This document shows positions 54,712 through 63,919 of a DNA stretch of 64,000 nt, piece by piece (position 1 is the first letter of the stretch; the number at the start of each line of letters is the position of its first letter). The stretch is from assembly GCF_014203425.1 (NCBI RefSeq), contig NZ_JACHJC010000001.1, positions 1,426,001 to 1,490,000 of the forward strand, written 5' to 3'. Under the pieces are notes generated by a model. That model was not told the origin of the DNA. It did not search any database and saw only the letters and a list, made by a program, of their open reading frames with translations. This DNA is from Micromonospora echinospora (GTDB lineage Bacteria > Actinomycetota > Actinomycetes > Mycobacteriales > Micromonosporaceae). A program made the position numbers and the translations under genes.

Positions 54712-55281
54712 GTGGCGTTCCCCGAAGACGTGCTCACCGAGGACGAGCACGTCGTGTTGCACCTGCACCCGCACTGGAAGGCCCTGATCCGGCCGGTCCT
54801 GGTGCTCGTGCTCGCCGTCGCGGCGGTCGTCGCCGGCTGGCTCCTGCTGCCCGACGGCAGCGGTGGCACCATCGCGCTCTACGCGATCGCCGTGGTCGCC
54901 CTGGCGCTGGTGCTGTGGCTGGGCCTGTGGCCGTTCCTGGTCTGGCGCACCACGCACTACCTGTTCACGAATGAGCGCCTGCTGCTCCAGCAGGGGGTGC
55001 TGTCGCGCAACCGGCGGGACCTGCCGCTGACCCGGATCAACGACCACGCCATGAACCAGCACTTCGTGGAGCGGCTGCTCGGCTGCGGCACGCTGACCAT
55101 CGAGTCGGCGGGTGAGCGCGGCCAGTCGGTGCTGCACGACGTGCCGGGCGTGGACAAGGTGCAGACGAAGCTGTACGAGCTGGTCGAGGCGCACCACGAC
55201 AAGCACAGCCTGGGCGACGGCGAGATGCGCGAGATCCTCGCCGACATGACCGAGGGCAGGTCCCTGCGCGACCAGCCCTGA
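54712..55281 (+). CDS. PH (bPH2/DUF304)-domain membrane protein
   Basis: The 189-aa protein has two hydrophobic helices (about 24-44 and 52-74) followed by a bacterial PH-like domain (YLFTNERLLLQQGVLSRNRRDLPLTRINDHAMNQHFVERLLGCGTLTIESAGE). The mycobacterial equivalent (Rv3278c) lies in the same neighbourhood next to birA. Function unknown; PH domains here usually mediate membrane-linked assembly. GAGGAGG is 8 nt before the GTG. Confidence 0.88.
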   Translation: MAFPEDVLTEDEHVVLHLHPHWKALIRPVLVLVLAVAAVVAGWLLLPDGSGGTIALYAIAVVALALVLWLGLWPFLVWRTTHYLFTNERLLLQQGVLSRNRRDLPLTRINDHAMNQHFVERLLGCGTLTIESAGERGQSVLHDVPGVDKVQTKLYELVEAHHDKHSLGDGEMREILADMTEGRSLRDQP

Positions 55282-55297
55282 CCATGCCACCGACGGA

Positions 55298-55332
55298 GAA
55301 GGCCGGCACCCCTTCCGGGGATGCCGGCCTTC
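55298..55332. terminator. Hairpin between PH-domain and GtrA genes
   Basis: Arms GAAGGCCGGCA / TGCCGGCCTTC (11 bp) with a 13-nt loop lie between the two convergent genes and can stop transcription from both sides. Confidence 0.7.
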
Positions 55333-55338
55333 GGTCGT

Positions 55339-56097
55339 TCAGCGGCGCGCGCGGCGGGGCTGGAGTTCGGCGGCGAGTTCGGCGTCCAGGTCGGCGCCGA
55401 GCGTGCCGCCGAGCCCGGCGTCGGCGGGTGCCGGACGGCCCCGGGGTGGCGCGTAGTCGGGTCGCCCGGCGCCCGGGGGAGGTTCCTCCTCCTCCAGCTC
55501 GCTCACCGACTCGGCCAGCTCGGCCACCGGGTCCATCTCGGCGACGTTGTCCCACTCGTCACGCGGCACCGAGTGCCAGGTCTCCTCGGCGTGCTTGGGC
55601 ACCGGCTGGAAGACGAACGTGCGGTAGGACCAGAAGCGGAACAGCGTGGCCAGCAGGACACCGATGGTCTTGGCGACGTTCAGCGCCAGCAGTCCGTGTA
55701 CGCCGAGGCCGTACTTGGCCAGGGCCAAAACGCCGAGTTCGATGACGAGGCCGGCGCCGTTGAAAAGGAAGAACAGGACGTATTCCCGCCGGAGTGCCGA
55801 TTTCGGCCGATCCCGGTACGTCCAGTGACGATTCATCAGATACGACGTGATCGTGGCGACAATCGTCGCGATCACTGTCGCTTTCAGCTGGCCGTCTCGA
55901 AAAACCGTGAGTGCCAGGGCATTGAACACCGCGTAATTGATGACGGTGTTGATGCCGCCGACGACGCCGAATTTGAGCGCCTCGTGGATGAACTTCTGCC
56001 AGCGCTCGGGCAGCAGACGGACTCCAGGCATGCGGAACACCTTAGGCAGTGGGCTGGGCCGGCTCGGCCCGGCGGGTCGGGATGGGCGGTTCGTCAC
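55339..56097 (-). CDS. GtrA-family membrane protein (second of pair)
   Basis: The 252-aa protein has the four-helix GtrA core (FGVVGGINTVINYAVFNAL, MNRHWTYR, REYVLFFLFNGAGLVIELGVLAL, KTIGVLLATLFRFWSYRTFVF), a family proposed to flip polyprenyl-phosphate sugars. A long acidic/Pro-rich cytoplasmic tail follows (about 170-252), unusual for the family. The GTG at 56097 overlaps the upstream GtrA stop as GTGA; an ATG at 56031 with AAGGTG upstream is an alternative start, giving 230 aa. Confidence 0.88.
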   Translation of the reverse strand: MTNRPSRPAGPSRPSPLPKVFRMPGVRLLPERWQKFIHEALKFGVVGGINTVINYAVFNALALTVFRDGQLKATVIATIVATITSYLMNRHWTYRDRPKSALRREYVLFFLFNGAGLVIELGVLALAKYGLGVHGLLALNVAKTIGVLLATLFRFWSYRTFVFQPVPKHAEETWHSVPRDEWDNVAEMDPVAELAESVSELEEEEPPPGAGRPDYAPPRGRPAPADAGLGGTLGADLDAELAAELQPRRARR

Positions 56098-56630
56098 GCC
56101 CCGGGCTCTCGGTCGTGGCTCGTTGCCGGAACTGGTGGTGTTCCCGCGTCGACGAAGACGAACCGTCGGTACGACCAGAACCGGAAGAGCGTCCCGAAGC
56201 CGGTGCCGACGATGAAGCTGGCGATGTTGTCGGCCAGCGGGGTCTGGAACACCGCGGGCCAGACCGCGCCCAGCCCGTAGTGGCTGACCGCGAGGCAGGC
56301 CACCGCGATACCGAGGCCGACCGCGTTGAAGAAGAAGAAGAGCGCATACTCCCGGGCCGGGTTGGAGCGCTGTCGGTGCCGCCAGGTCCAGAACCGGTTG
56401 CCGAGGAAGGCGACGGTCGCGGCGATCACCGTGGAGATGACCTTCGCGGCGAGCGGCGACATGTCCCGGCCACTGGACAGGAAGTTGAAGAGGACGAAGT
56501 CGACCACGAAGGCGAAGCCGCCGACGGTGGCGAACTTGCTCAACTCGTGGATCAGGTGACCGAAACGGTCGAGTAGTGCTCCGATCGGACCCCGACGGGT
56601 CTGCGGAGCCCCCGGTTGGTCCCCGGTCAT
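56094..56630 (-). CDS. GtrA-family membrane protein (first of pair)
   Basis: The 178-aa protein is a second GtrA: KFATVGGFAFVVDFVLFNFL, GNRFWTWRHRQ, REYALFFFFNAVGLGIAVACLAV and IVGTGFGTLFRFWSYRRFVF, i.e. four membrane helices with the same core motifs as its neighbour. An in-frame GTG/ATG up to 80 codons upstream would add a hydrophilic tail; I preferred the ATG at 56630 because the GtrA domain follows closely. The pair probably forms one transport unit. Substrate unknown. Confidence 0.85.
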   Translation of the reverse strand: MTGDQPGAPQTRRGPIGALLDRFGHLIHELSKFATVGGFAFVVDFVLFNFLSSGRDMSPLAAKVISTVIAATVAFLGNRFWTWRHRQRSNPAREYALFFFFNAVGLGIAVACLAVSHYGLGAVWPAVFQTPLADNIASFIVGTGFGTLFRFWSYRRFVFVDAGTPPVPATSHDREPGA

Positions 56631-56970
56631 CGTCGCGGCCACCCGCCGAGAGTACCGGTTGTCGGGTACGCGGGCGGACCGCAACGGCGAGTCGGCCACG
56701 ACGGCTTCGTCGTGGCCCTCGCGGCCGGGCCGCCCGGGTCGGGGATCTGCCGCCCGTTCTCGATGTCCGTGAGCAGAGGGTAACCCGCTGTGTGAATCTG
56801 TGGAGCCCATCACAGAATCGTCTTTCACGACATGTTCGTACGCTTCCCCGCGATCGGGTGTCGCGGTCACTCCGGTGACGGACCGGGCCGTCGAAGGTTT
56901 CCCGCAGGATTTGCGTGAAACTGCGCGCGAAAGCGGGTATCAGATCGTGAAGCCGCAGCGTGGCCGTACC

Positions 56971-56988
56971 TTGTGCAGTTCTTCACAA
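56971..56988 (+). promoter_or_regulatory. Crp/GlxR-like operator before pckG
   Basis: TTGTGCAGTTCTTCACAA matches the Crp/GlxR palindrome TGTGA-N6-TCACA with one mismatch in the left arm. It ends 9 nt before the -35 of the pckG promoter, a position typical for activation. Actinobacterial Crp/GlxR homologues control gluconeogenic genes, which fits. Confidence 0.55.
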
Positions 56989-56997
56989 CCAGTCCCA

Positions 56998-57026
56998 CTG
57001 ACTGGCGAGGCAGTCCGGTTTACGCT
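56998..57026 (+). promoter_or_regulatory. pckG promoter
   Basis: CTGACT (56998-57003), 17 nt, TACGCT (57021-57026) fits the actinobacterial consensus (TTGACN / TANNNT). The 5' UTR would be about 85 nt before the pckG start with its AAGGAG site. Confidence 0.5.
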
Positions 57027-57121
57027 GAGCCCAATCCCAGGTTTCCACGAGGCGGCGTACTTGCCCGCCAGAACTCGTGCACCCCATAGATCGGTCAGCG
57101 TCGACCACAAGGAGAAGTGAC

Positions 57122-58963
57122 ATGGTTGCTCCGGCTGCTGTTCGGGGTATCGATCAGGCCCCGACATCCCACCCCAAGCTGCTGGCCTGGGTACGTGAGG
57201 TCGCGGAACTGACCACCCCCGACCGCGTGGTCTGGGTGGACGGGTCTGATGAGGAGTGGCGCCGCCTCACCGACGAGCTCGTCGAGAACGGCACCCTGAT
57301 CCGCCTGAATCCCGAGAAGAAGCCCAACTCGTTCTACGCGCGTACCGACCCCACGGACGTCGCCCGGGTGGAGGAGCGCACCTTCATCTGCTCCGTCGAC
57401 GAGGCGGACGCCGGCCCCACCAACAACTGGATGGCGCCGGCCGAGATGAAGCGGACGATGACGGAGCTGTACCGCGGCAGCATGCGCGGGCGCACCATGT
57501 ACGTCATCCCGTTCTGCATGGGCCCCATCGAGGCCGAGAACCCCATGTTCGGCGTGGAGATCACCGACAGCCCGTACGTGGTCGCCTCGATGCGGATCAT
57601 GACGCGGATGGGGTCGGCGATCCTGGAGGCGATGGGCGACGACGCCGACTTCGTGCACGCGCTGCACTCGATCGGCGCCCCGCTCGCCCCGGGGCAGCAG
57701 GACGTGGCCTGGCCCTGCAACGAGACGAAGTACATCTCCCACTTCCCGGAGACCCGGGAGATCTGGTCGTACGGCTCCGGCTACGGCGGCAACTCGCTGC
57801 TCGGCAAGAAGTGCTACTCGCTGCGTATCGCCAGCGTGATGGGGCGCGACGAGGGCTGGCTGGCCGAGCACATGCTGATCCTCAAGATCACCTCGCCGGA
57901 GGGCAAGGTCTACCACATCGCCGGTGCCTTCCCGTCCGCCTGCGGCAAGACCAACCTCGCCATGCTGGAACCGACCATCCCAGGCTGGAAGGTCGAGACC
58001 ATCGGCGACGACATCGCCTGGATGCGGTTCGGTCAGGACGGCCGCCTCTACGCGATCAACCCGGAGTACGGCCTGTTCGGTGTCGCCCCCGGCACCGACT
58101 GGAAGACCAACGCCAACGCCATGCGCACGCTGGACCGGGGCAACTCCATCTTCACCAACGTGGCGCTGACCGACGACGGCGACATCTGGTGGGAGGGCAT
58201 GGGTGAGCCGCCGGCGCACCTGATCGACTGGAAGGGCAACGACTGGACGCCGGAGAGCGAGAACCTCTCCTCGCACGCGAACAGCCGCTTCTGCACCCCG
58301 ATCACCCAGTGCCCGATCCTGGCCGACGACTACTACGACCCGAACGGCGTGCCGATCGACGCGATCCTGTTCGGCGGCCGTCGCCGGGATACCATCCCGC
58401 TCGTCACCGAGGCCCGCGACTGGGTGCACGGCGTCTACATGGGCGCCACGCTCTCCTCGGAGACCACCGCCGCCGCCTCCGGCGCGGTCGGCGTGGTGCG
58501 CCGCGACCCGATGGCCATGCTGCCGTTCATCGGCTACAACGCCGGCGACTACTTCCGGCACTGGATCGAGATGGGCAAGGGCACCGACGGCGACGAGTCC
58601 AAGCTGCCCAAGATCTACTACGTCAACTGGTTCCGCAAGGACGCCGAGGGCAACTTCCTCTGGCCGGGCTTCGGCGAGAACTCCCGCGTCCTCAAGTGGG
58701 TCATCGAGCGGCTGGAGGGCCGGGCCGAGGCGGTGGAGACGCCGGTCGGCATGGTGCCGGCGCAGGGCGCGCTCGACGTCGAGGGTCTGGACATGACCCC
58801 GGAGGACGTCCGGATCGCGCTGAAGGTCGACGCGGACGAGTGGCGCAACGAGCTGCCGCTGGTCACCGAGTGGTTCGAGAAGTTCGGGGACAAGCTCCCC
58901 GGCGTGCTCTGGGCCGAGCTGGACGCGCTGCGCGCCCGCCTCGACGCGGAGCCGCAGAAGTAA
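57122..58963 (+). CDS. pckG: Phosphoenolpyruvate carboxykinase (GTP)
   Basis: The 613-aa enzyme interconverts oxaloacetate plus GTP and PEP, CO2 and GDP at the start of gluconeogenesis. Diagnostic motifs are the P-loop FPSACGKTN (270-278, reactive Cys274), the oxaloacetate-binding region near residue 70-95 ([18 protein letters not shown]) and the metal site with [30 protein letters not shown] precedes the ATG by 7 nt. It stands alone and has a Crp-like site upstream, consistent with carbon-source control. Confidence 0.97.
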   Translation: MVAPAAVRGIDQAPTSHPKLLAWVREVAELTTPDRVVWVDGSDEEWRRLTDELVENGTLIRLNPEKKPNSFYARTDPTDVARVEERTFICSVDEADAGPTNNWMAPAEMKRTMTELYRGSMRGRTMYVIPFCMGPIEAENPMFGVEITDSPYVVASMRIMTRMGSAILEAMGDDADFVHALHSIGAPLAPGQQDVAWPCNETKYISHFPETREIWSYGSGYGGNSLLGKKCYSLRIASVMGRDEGWLAEHMLILKITSPEGKVYHIAGAFPSACGKTNLAMLEPTIPGWKVETIGDDIAWMRFGQDGRLYAINPEYGLFGVAPGTDWKTNANAMRTLDRGNSIFTNVALTDDGDIWWEGMGEPPAHLIDWKGNDWTPESENLSSHANSRFCTPITQCPILADDYYDPNGVPIDAILFGGRRRDTIPLVTEARDWVHGVYMGATLSSETTAAASGAVGVVRRDPMAMLPFIGYNAGDYFRHWIEMGKGTDGDESKLPKIYYVNWFRKDAEGNFLWPGFGENSRVLKWVIERLEGRAEAVETPVGMVPAQGALDVEGLDMTPEDVRIALKVDADEWRNELPLVTEWFEKFGDKLPGVLWAELDALRARLDAEPQK

Positions 58964-59003
58964 CAGGTGTGCCGGTTGCCCGCTGCGGGCACCATCGGAT
59001 GCC

Positions 59004-59849
59004 ATGAGGACGGCCGCTGAACCTGTCGAGGTCCGGCGGCCGTCCGCCGTCCGGGCGCTGACCACGCTGCTCGCCGTGACCGCGGCGGCCACCGTCGTGG
59101 TCGAGCTGCTCAACTACTGGTACGCCCCGGAGCAGGAGTTCGGCCTGGCCGTACGCACCGGCTGGGCGATGCTCCGGTCGCTCGGCTTCCTGCTGCTGAT
59201 CGGGCAGGTGAACAAGGGCCGGGTGAGTGCCCGGCCGTTCGGGCTGATCCTGGCGGTGACCACGATCTTCGCGGTCGGGCGGCTGATCGTGCCCCGGCAA
59301 GGGGTGCCCGCGCTGCCCGGCCTGGTCGGGTTCGCCGTGCTCACCGCGCTCTGCGTCGCCGTGGTGGTGCTGCTCTACCGTTCCGAGGCGATCCGCGCGC
59401 ACCTGGTCCGGCACCGCAAGGGCCTGGTCGTCGAGGGCGGGACGATCGCCTGGCGGGAGATGACGCCGAAGCGCCCGCAGGCGAACGGCTGGCTGCTCAC
59501 CGCCCGGGTCGCGGCGTTCACCTACAGCCCGCTGATGCTGGTGCCGGCGCTCGTGGCGACCGGCGCCGTGCTGGACGGGCGGCTCGCCGCCGTACCGGCT
59601 CTGGTCCTGTGGTTCGGCGGCGGCATCGCGGTCAGCTACGCCGTGCTGTTCTGCACCGCGTTCCTGCTGCGCGACCGGGCCTGGGCGCGGAAGGCCCTGG
59701 TCGCGGTCACGCTCGGCGTCCTCGCGTTCGACCTGCCGCTGTGCTGGTGGCTGCTCGGCGTCGACGGCCTGATCCGAGACGGCGCGCCGCTGGTCACGGC
59801 GGCAGCCCTCTGCCTCTGGTCCCTCTACCGGGCCACCCGGCCCCGTTGA
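59004..59849 (+). CDS. Multi-pass membrane protein of unknown function
   Basis: The 281-aa protein has about eight hydrophobic helices (from ALTTLLAVTAAATVVVELLNYW), with a hydrophilic loop around 130-165. No catalytic motif or named family recognised. It starts 40 nt after pckG and runs in the same direction, but a separate promoter cannot be excluded. Codon bias is typical, so it is a genuine gene. Confidence 0.75.
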   Translation: MRTAAEPVEVRRPSAVRALTTLLAVTAAATVVVELLNYWYAPEQEFGLAVRTGWAMLRSLGFLLLIGQVNKGRVSARPFGLILAVTTIFAVGRLIVPRQGVPALPGLVGFAVLTALCVAVVVLLYRSEAIRAHLVRHRKGLVVEGGTIAWREMTPKRPQANGWLLTARVAAFTYSPLMLVPALVATGAVLDGRLAAVPALVLWFGGGIAVSYAVLFCTAFLLRDRAWARKALVAVTLGVLAFDLPLCWWLLGVDGLIRDGAPLVTAAALCLWSLYRATRPR

Positions 59850-59906
59850 TGCCGCCAACTTGATGATCGTCGCCCGTGGCGGGGGCCGGCGGGGCAGGAT
59901 GAGGGC

Positions 59907-61067
59907 GTGTGGGACGTCGTGGTGGTGGGGGCGGGGCCGGCGGGAGCGGCCGCCGCGCTCGGCGCGCGGCGGGCCGGGGCGGCGCGGGTGCTGCTACTGG
60001 ACCGGTACGACTTCCCCCGGGACAAGGCGTGCGGTGACGGCATCGCCGCGCACGCGCTCGACGTCCTCGCCGAACTGGGCGTGACCGGGGCCGTCGACGG
60101 CTACCCGCCCCTGCCCGCGCTGCGCCTGGTCGGACCGGGTGGCGGCAGCGTCGCCCGGACGCTGCCCCGGCCCGCGTACACGGTGCCCCGCCAGGTGTTC
60201 GACGCACGCCTGGTCGCGGCGGCGGTGGCGGCCGGCGCGGAGTTGCGGCGGCACACCGTACGCCGGGTGGAGATCGCCCCCGACCGGGTGGTGCTCGACG
60301 GTGAGCTGTCCGCGCGGGCGCTGGTGGGCGCGGACGGCGCCGGATCGGTGGTCCGCCGCGCGCTCGGGTTCCCAGTCAACCCGGACCGGCACCTGGCCCT
60401 CGCCATCCGGGGCTACGCGCCGGCCCCGCCCGGGCCGCCCGAACAGCTCATCGTCACCTCGGCAACGCGCTGGCCCGCGTACGCCTGGGCCTTTCCGATC
60501 GGCGACGGTCGCGCGAACGTCGGGTACGGGGAGGTGCTGCGCGGCGAGCCGCTGACCCGCGCACACCTGCTGGCCCGGACGGCCGCGCTGCTGCCCGGCG
60601 TCGAGCCGGCCACGGTGACCGACCTGCGCGCGCACCACCTGCCGCTGTCCACCCACCGGCCGGCGCCCGGGCGGGGCCGGGTGGTGCTGGCCGGGGACGC
60701 GCTGTCGCTGATCAACCCGTTCACCGGCGAGGGCATCTTCTACGCGCTGCGCTCGGGAGCGCTGGCCGGCGCGGCGGCGGCCGGCAATCCGGCCGAGGCC
60801 GCCTCCGGGTACGCGGCTGCGCTGCGCGCCCGGCTCGGCACTCACCTGCGGCACAGCTCGGCGGCGGCCTGGCTGGCCCGGCGTCGTTGGGTGGTCGACG
60901 CGGTGGTCGGCGCGGCCGGACGCGACGAGCGGGTCTACCGCACGGTGGTGGAGCTGGGGCTCGGCGACGGCCGGCTCGACGTCCGCACGCTCGCGGCGAT
61001 CGCCGCTGACGTGCCGCGGCCACGCCGGAGCGGCTCGCCGTCGGCTGATACGCCACCGAGACACTGA
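59907..61067 (+). CDS. Geranylgeranyl reductase-family flavoprotein
   Basis: The 386-aa protein has the FAD-binding motif VVVGAGPAGAAAALGARRAGA, the PRDKACGDGI motif typical of GGR proteins, and the second FAD motif VVLAGDALSLINPFTGEGI. GGR members reduce double bonds in polyprenyl chains of lipids or menaquinone. The GTG start is 6 nt after CAGGAT. It lies 31 nt before a short-chain Z-prenyl transferase gene, which makes a prenyl-lipid substrate likely, though other saturations remain possible. Confidence 0.88.
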   Translation: MWDVVVVGAGPAGAAAALGARRAGAARVLLLDRYDFPRDKACGDGIAAHALDVLAELGVTGAVDGYPPLPALRLVGPGGGSVARTLPRPAYTVPRQVFDARLVAAAVAAGAELRRHTVRRVEIAPDRVVLDGELSARALVGADGAGSVVRRALGFPVNPDRHLALAIRGYAPAPPGPPEQLIVTSATRWPAYAWAFPIGDGRANVGYGEVLRGEPLTRAHLLARTAALLPGVEPATVTDLRAHHLPLSTHRPAPGRGRVVLAGDALSLINPFTGEGIFYALRSGALAGAAAAGNPAEAASGYAAALRARLGTHLRHSSAAAWLARRRWVVDAVVGAAGRDERVYRTVVELGLGDGRLDVRTLAAIAADVPRPRRSGSPSADTPPRH

Positions 61068-61098
61068 TCTTTCTCACGGGTCGCTACCCTGCAAGGTG

Positions 61099-61869
61099 AT
61101 GACTCTGCGGAAACTCCTCTACTCCGTGTACGAGCGCCGACTGACGGCGAAGCTCGCGGGCAAGCCCGTACCCGCACACGTCGGCGTGATGTGCGACGGC
61201 AACCGCAGATGGGCCCGGGAGATGGGCTTCGTCGACCCGAACGACGGCCACCGGATGGGCGCCGAGCGGATCAAGGAGCTGCTCCGCTGGTGCGACGCGG
61301 CCGGCGTCGGGCACGTCACGCTGTGGCTGCTCTCCACCGACAACCTCTCCCGTCCGGCCGCCGAGCTGGACCCACTGCTCCAGATCATCGAGGACCTCAC
61401 CACCGAGCTGGCCGAGGAGGGCAACCCCTGGCGGCTGCGGATGGTCGGTGCGCTCGACGTGCTGCCGGCGCAGCACGCCGCCGCGCTCAAGGCCGCCGAG
61501 GAACGCACCCGGAACCGCGACGGCGGGGCTCAGGTCAACATCGCGGTCGGGTACGGCGGGCGGCGCGAGATCGCCGACGCGGTCCGCTCGCTGCTGGTGG
61601 AGCACGCGGCGAACGGCGGCACGCTTGAGGAGCTGGCCACCTCGCTCGACGTCGACCACATCTCCGAGCACCTCTACACCAAGGGGCTGCCGGATCCGGA
61701 TCTGATCATCCGGACCAGCGGCGAGCAGCGGCTCTCCGGTTTCATGCTCTGGCAGAGCGCGCACTCGGAGTTCTACTTCTGCGAGCTGAACTGGCCCGAC
61801 TTCCGCAAGGTCGACTTCCTCCGTGCCTTGCGTTCCTACGCCACCCGCCAGCGCCGCTTCGGCACCTGA
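61099..61869 (+). CDS. Cis-prenyltransferase, short-chain (Z-farnesyl-diphosphate-like)
   Basis: The 256-aa protein is of the undecaprenyl-diphosphate-synthase fold: catalytic Asp33 in CDGNRRWAR, LSTDNLSRP, and the C-terminal RTSGEQRLSGFMLWQSAHSEFYF. Family members with MCDGNRRWARE...DPNDGHRMGAERIKELLRWCDAAG resemble mycobacterial Rv1086, which makes Z,E-farnesyl diphosphate, rather than the long-chain UppS. TACCCT lies 8 nt before the ATG; a GTG one codon earlier is an alternative. Product chain length is inferred from similarity only. Confidence 0.9.
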   Translation: MTLRKLLYSVYERRLTAKLAGKPVPAHVGVMCDGNRRWAREMGFVDPNDGHRMGAERIKELLRWCDAAGVGHVTLWLLSTDNLSRPAAELDPLLQIIEDLTTELAEEGNPWRLRMVGALDVLPAQHAAALKAAEERTRNRDGGAQVNIAVGYGGRREIADAVRSLLVEHAANGGTLEELATSLDVDHISEHLYTKGLPDPDLIIRTSGEQRLSGFMLWQSAHSEFYFCELNWPDFRKVDFLRALRSYATRQRRFGT

Positions 61870-61883
61870 GGAGGGGGAGCGGG

Positions 61884-62708
61884 TCAGGTCAGGTGGCGCA
61901 GGGCGTCGGTGAGGAAGTCGGCCAGGGCGGCGGGGGAGTCCAGGGTGAGGTCGGCGGCGTCGGCCACCTCGTGCCCGGTCTCCGGGTTGGCCACGGCGAC
62001 GCAGACACCGAGGAAGGCGGGGTCGGCGGCGGCACGGGCGCGCAGCGCGGCGAACGCCTTGATGTCGGAGACGTCGTCACCGAAGTACCAGGCGCCGCCG
62101 GCGTCCCGGACCGTCTCGCCGATCACCATGCCCTTGTCCCGGTCGACAGGAGGCTTGAGTTCCAGCACCATCCGGCCCGGCTGGGCGCGCAGGCCCAGCC
62201 GCTCGGCCTGGGCCCGGCCCCACTCCTGCACCAGCTCACCGAGCTGCGGGGCGGTACGCCAGTGCAGCGCGACGGAGAGCCGCTTGAACTCGACGAGCGC
62301 GCCGGGCGGCAACTCGGCGCGGGCCTGCTCGGCCAGCTCGGACATGGTCGGCACCCAGGGCAGGGCGGCCGGCTCGGTGACCGTCTCGCCGCCGAAGTGG
62401 CTGTGTTCCAGGCCGTAGAGCCCGTACAGGTCGATGCCGGTGAGGCCACCGAGGTGGTCACGGAGGAAATCCACCGGGCGGGCGGAGACGATGGCGATCC
62501 GCCGCACGTGCGGGGCGAGCGCCTCCAGCGCGGTGAGCACGTTCGGCGCGGGCCGCACGGCCGTCGGGTCGTCGTCGACCGGCGCCAACGTGCCGTCGAA
62601 GTCGAAGAAGAGCACGACGTCCCGTGCGCGGTCGGCGGTCGCACGCCAGGCGTGCTCCGCGTTCAACGGGGTCTTCGGCTGCTGGTTGCCCAGATTCAAC
62701 GGCGGCAC
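61884..62708 (-). CDS. otsB: Trehalose-6-phosphate phosphatase
   Basis: The 274-aa HAD enzyme dephosphorylates trehalose-6-phosphate to trehalose. The nucleophile and acid are Asp36 and Asp38 in FFDFDGTLAP; SARP forms motif II and GDDVSD motif IV. TACGCT is 7 nt before the GTG, so it is probably leaderless. No otsA synthase is adjacent. It converges with the prenyl transferase, 14 nt apart. Confidence 0.93.
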   Translation of the reverse strand: MPPLNLGNQQPKTPLNAEHAWRATADRARDVVLFFDFDGTLAPVDDDPTAVRPAPNVLTALEALAPHVRRIAIVSARPVDFLRDHLGGLTGIDLYGLYGLEHSHFGGETVTEPAALPWVPTMSELAEQARAELPPGALVEFKRLSVALHWRTAPQLGELVQEWGRAQAERLGLRAQPGRMVLELKPPVDRDKGMVIGETVRDAGGAWYFGDDVSDIKAFAALRARAAADPAFLGVCVAVANPETGHEVADAADLTLDSPAALADFLTDALRHLT

Positions 62709-62777
62709 GCGCGTCAGCGTACCCCGCGTCCGGCGGCGTATTCGTGGCCGAGATGTGACGTCGAAACGGCGTGGGGG

Positions 62778-63131
62778 TCAGCGTTCGGCGGCTCCTCGTC
62801 CCCGGCGCCCGAACGGCACCACTGCCGCGTCCTGCCCGTGGCTGAGCAGGTAGCCCTCCACGAAGCCGGTGTTGCGGTCGCCGGTGTGCGCCTCGATCTC
62901 GTTGAGCCGCGCCACCAGGAACTCGGTGAGCGCGCTGACCCGGTCGTTGAGACGATCGTGCAGCTCGGCGACGACGGCGAGGATCACCGCGGTGCCGGCC
63001 GTGGTGAGCGCGAAGAGGTTGACGACCAGGGGAAGCTGCCCGCCGTCCAGTACGCCGACCACCACGTTGCCGGTCACGCACGATGTCAGCGACACCACCG
63101 CGACCACGACTGCCAACCATTTCAGGGTCAT
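62778..63131 (-). CDS. Small membrane protein of unknown function
   Basis: The 117-aa protein starts MTLKWLAVVVAVVSLTSCVT, a membrane or lipoprotein-like leader (LTSC resembles a lipobox), then a second helix (LVVNLFALTTAGTAVILAVVAEL) and a hydrophilic tail with EFLVARLNEIEAHTGDRNTG. GGAGGGG is 7 nt before the ATG. No homologue recognised. It may be co-transcribed with otsB, 69 nt downstream. Confidence 0.6.
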   Translation of the reverse strand: MTLKWLAVVVAVVSLTSCVTGNVVVGVLDGGQLPLVVNLFALTTAGTAVILAVVAELHDRLNDRVSALTEFLVARLNEIEAHTGDRNTGFVEGYLLSHGQDAAVVPFGRRGRGAAER

Positions 63132-63294
63132 GGACAGACCCCTCCTTCTGTCCCGCAGGGCTGGGTTCGGCTGTGTCCCGTCCCCCCGCCGATGACGAGC
63201 CCCTAGCAGTACAAACGTGGACGCTAGCGGGTCCGTTCCGTCCCCGAGGCGAAACGATCGGGCCCGACCTTCCGTTCTTTCGCCATCTGAGGAA

Positions 63295-63735
63295 CTACCC
63301 GGCTTGTTTACCCCTATTTCGGACACCGCCCGGCAGAGTCGGGCGGTATGCGAGGTAACGGATGGTTTCTCGAATGTGGAACTTCTCCGCGTCCGACACG
63401 GTCGGGTCGACCAGCCGGCGCAGCAGCGCCTCCACGTCCGGGTCCATCGGCGGTGGGGTGGGCGTGGCCCGTGGGCCGGCGGCGCGGTCCCAGCCGAGCG
63501 CTATGAAGGCGGCGGCCGGATCGAGCCCCAGGCCCTCGCAGAAGGCGACCACCCGCTCGGCCTCCGGGTCGCTGGCCCAGTCCCCGCGGACCCAGCGGTT
63601 GATGGTCTGACGGGAGACGCCTGTGCGCCGGGAAACCTCGGTGCCGCTCCAGGCCCGCAGCGCTCGCGCGTCGTCGAGGGCACGGCGGACGAAGGTGGCG
63701 AAGGCGATCTTCCGCGCGTTGGCCGTCTCGGTCAC
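63295..63735 (-). CDS. XRE-type HTH transcriptional regulator
   Basis: The 146-aa protein has an N-terminal helix-turn-helix (RALDDARALRAWSGTEVSRRTGVSRQTINRWVRGDWASDPEAERVVAFCEGLGLDPAAAF) of the XRE/Cro type, a Pro-rich linker (TPTPPPMDPDVE) and a C-terminal region with LLRRLVDPTVSDAEKFHIRETIRYLA. The GTG start follows TACCGT by 6 nt; in-frame sequence further upstream is not used. Target unknown; the possible divergent gene at the window edge is a candidate. Confidence 0.85.
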   Translation of the reverse strand: MTETANARKIAFATFVRRALDDARALRAWSGTEVSRRTGVSRQTINRWVRGDWASDPEAERVVAFCEGLGLDPAAAFIALGWDRAAGPRATPTPPPMDPDVEALLRRLVDPTVSDAEKFHIRETIRYLAYRPTLPGGVRNRGKQAG

Positions 63736-63919
63736 CCCGTGACGGTACGGCCAGTCGGTCCCGTCGGGCGGTCTCGGCACGCTGCTGTCACGCCGACGTG
63801 ACGGCGATCGCGCATTTCCGGTAAACGATCCAGTGCTGCTTCTGAGGGGTGTCACCTGGGCAGAATAGATGGACACGAGTACGGCGGCAAAGGCCTGAAA
63901 AGCTGATACTGTCACGCTC

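Larger units (their letters stand above)
56631..57121. other. Intergenic region upstream of pckG
   Basis: This 491-bp gap between divergent gtrA and pckG holds the pckG promoter and a Crp-like site. The first 240 bp are open in frame with the first gtrA gene and may encode an N-terminal extension of it. I see no other gene. The region around 56800-57060 is AT-richer than average. Confidence 0.4.

Noticed and set aside
57095..59113. Long minus-strand ORF opposite pckG
   Set aside because: No recognisable domain, and antisense to a highly conserved enzyme gene.
62778..63326. Longer form of the small membrane protein starting at 63326
   Set aside because: The extra N-terminus is low-complexity and charged. 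The ATG at 63131 has GGAGGGG at the correct distance and is followed by a clean membrane leader.
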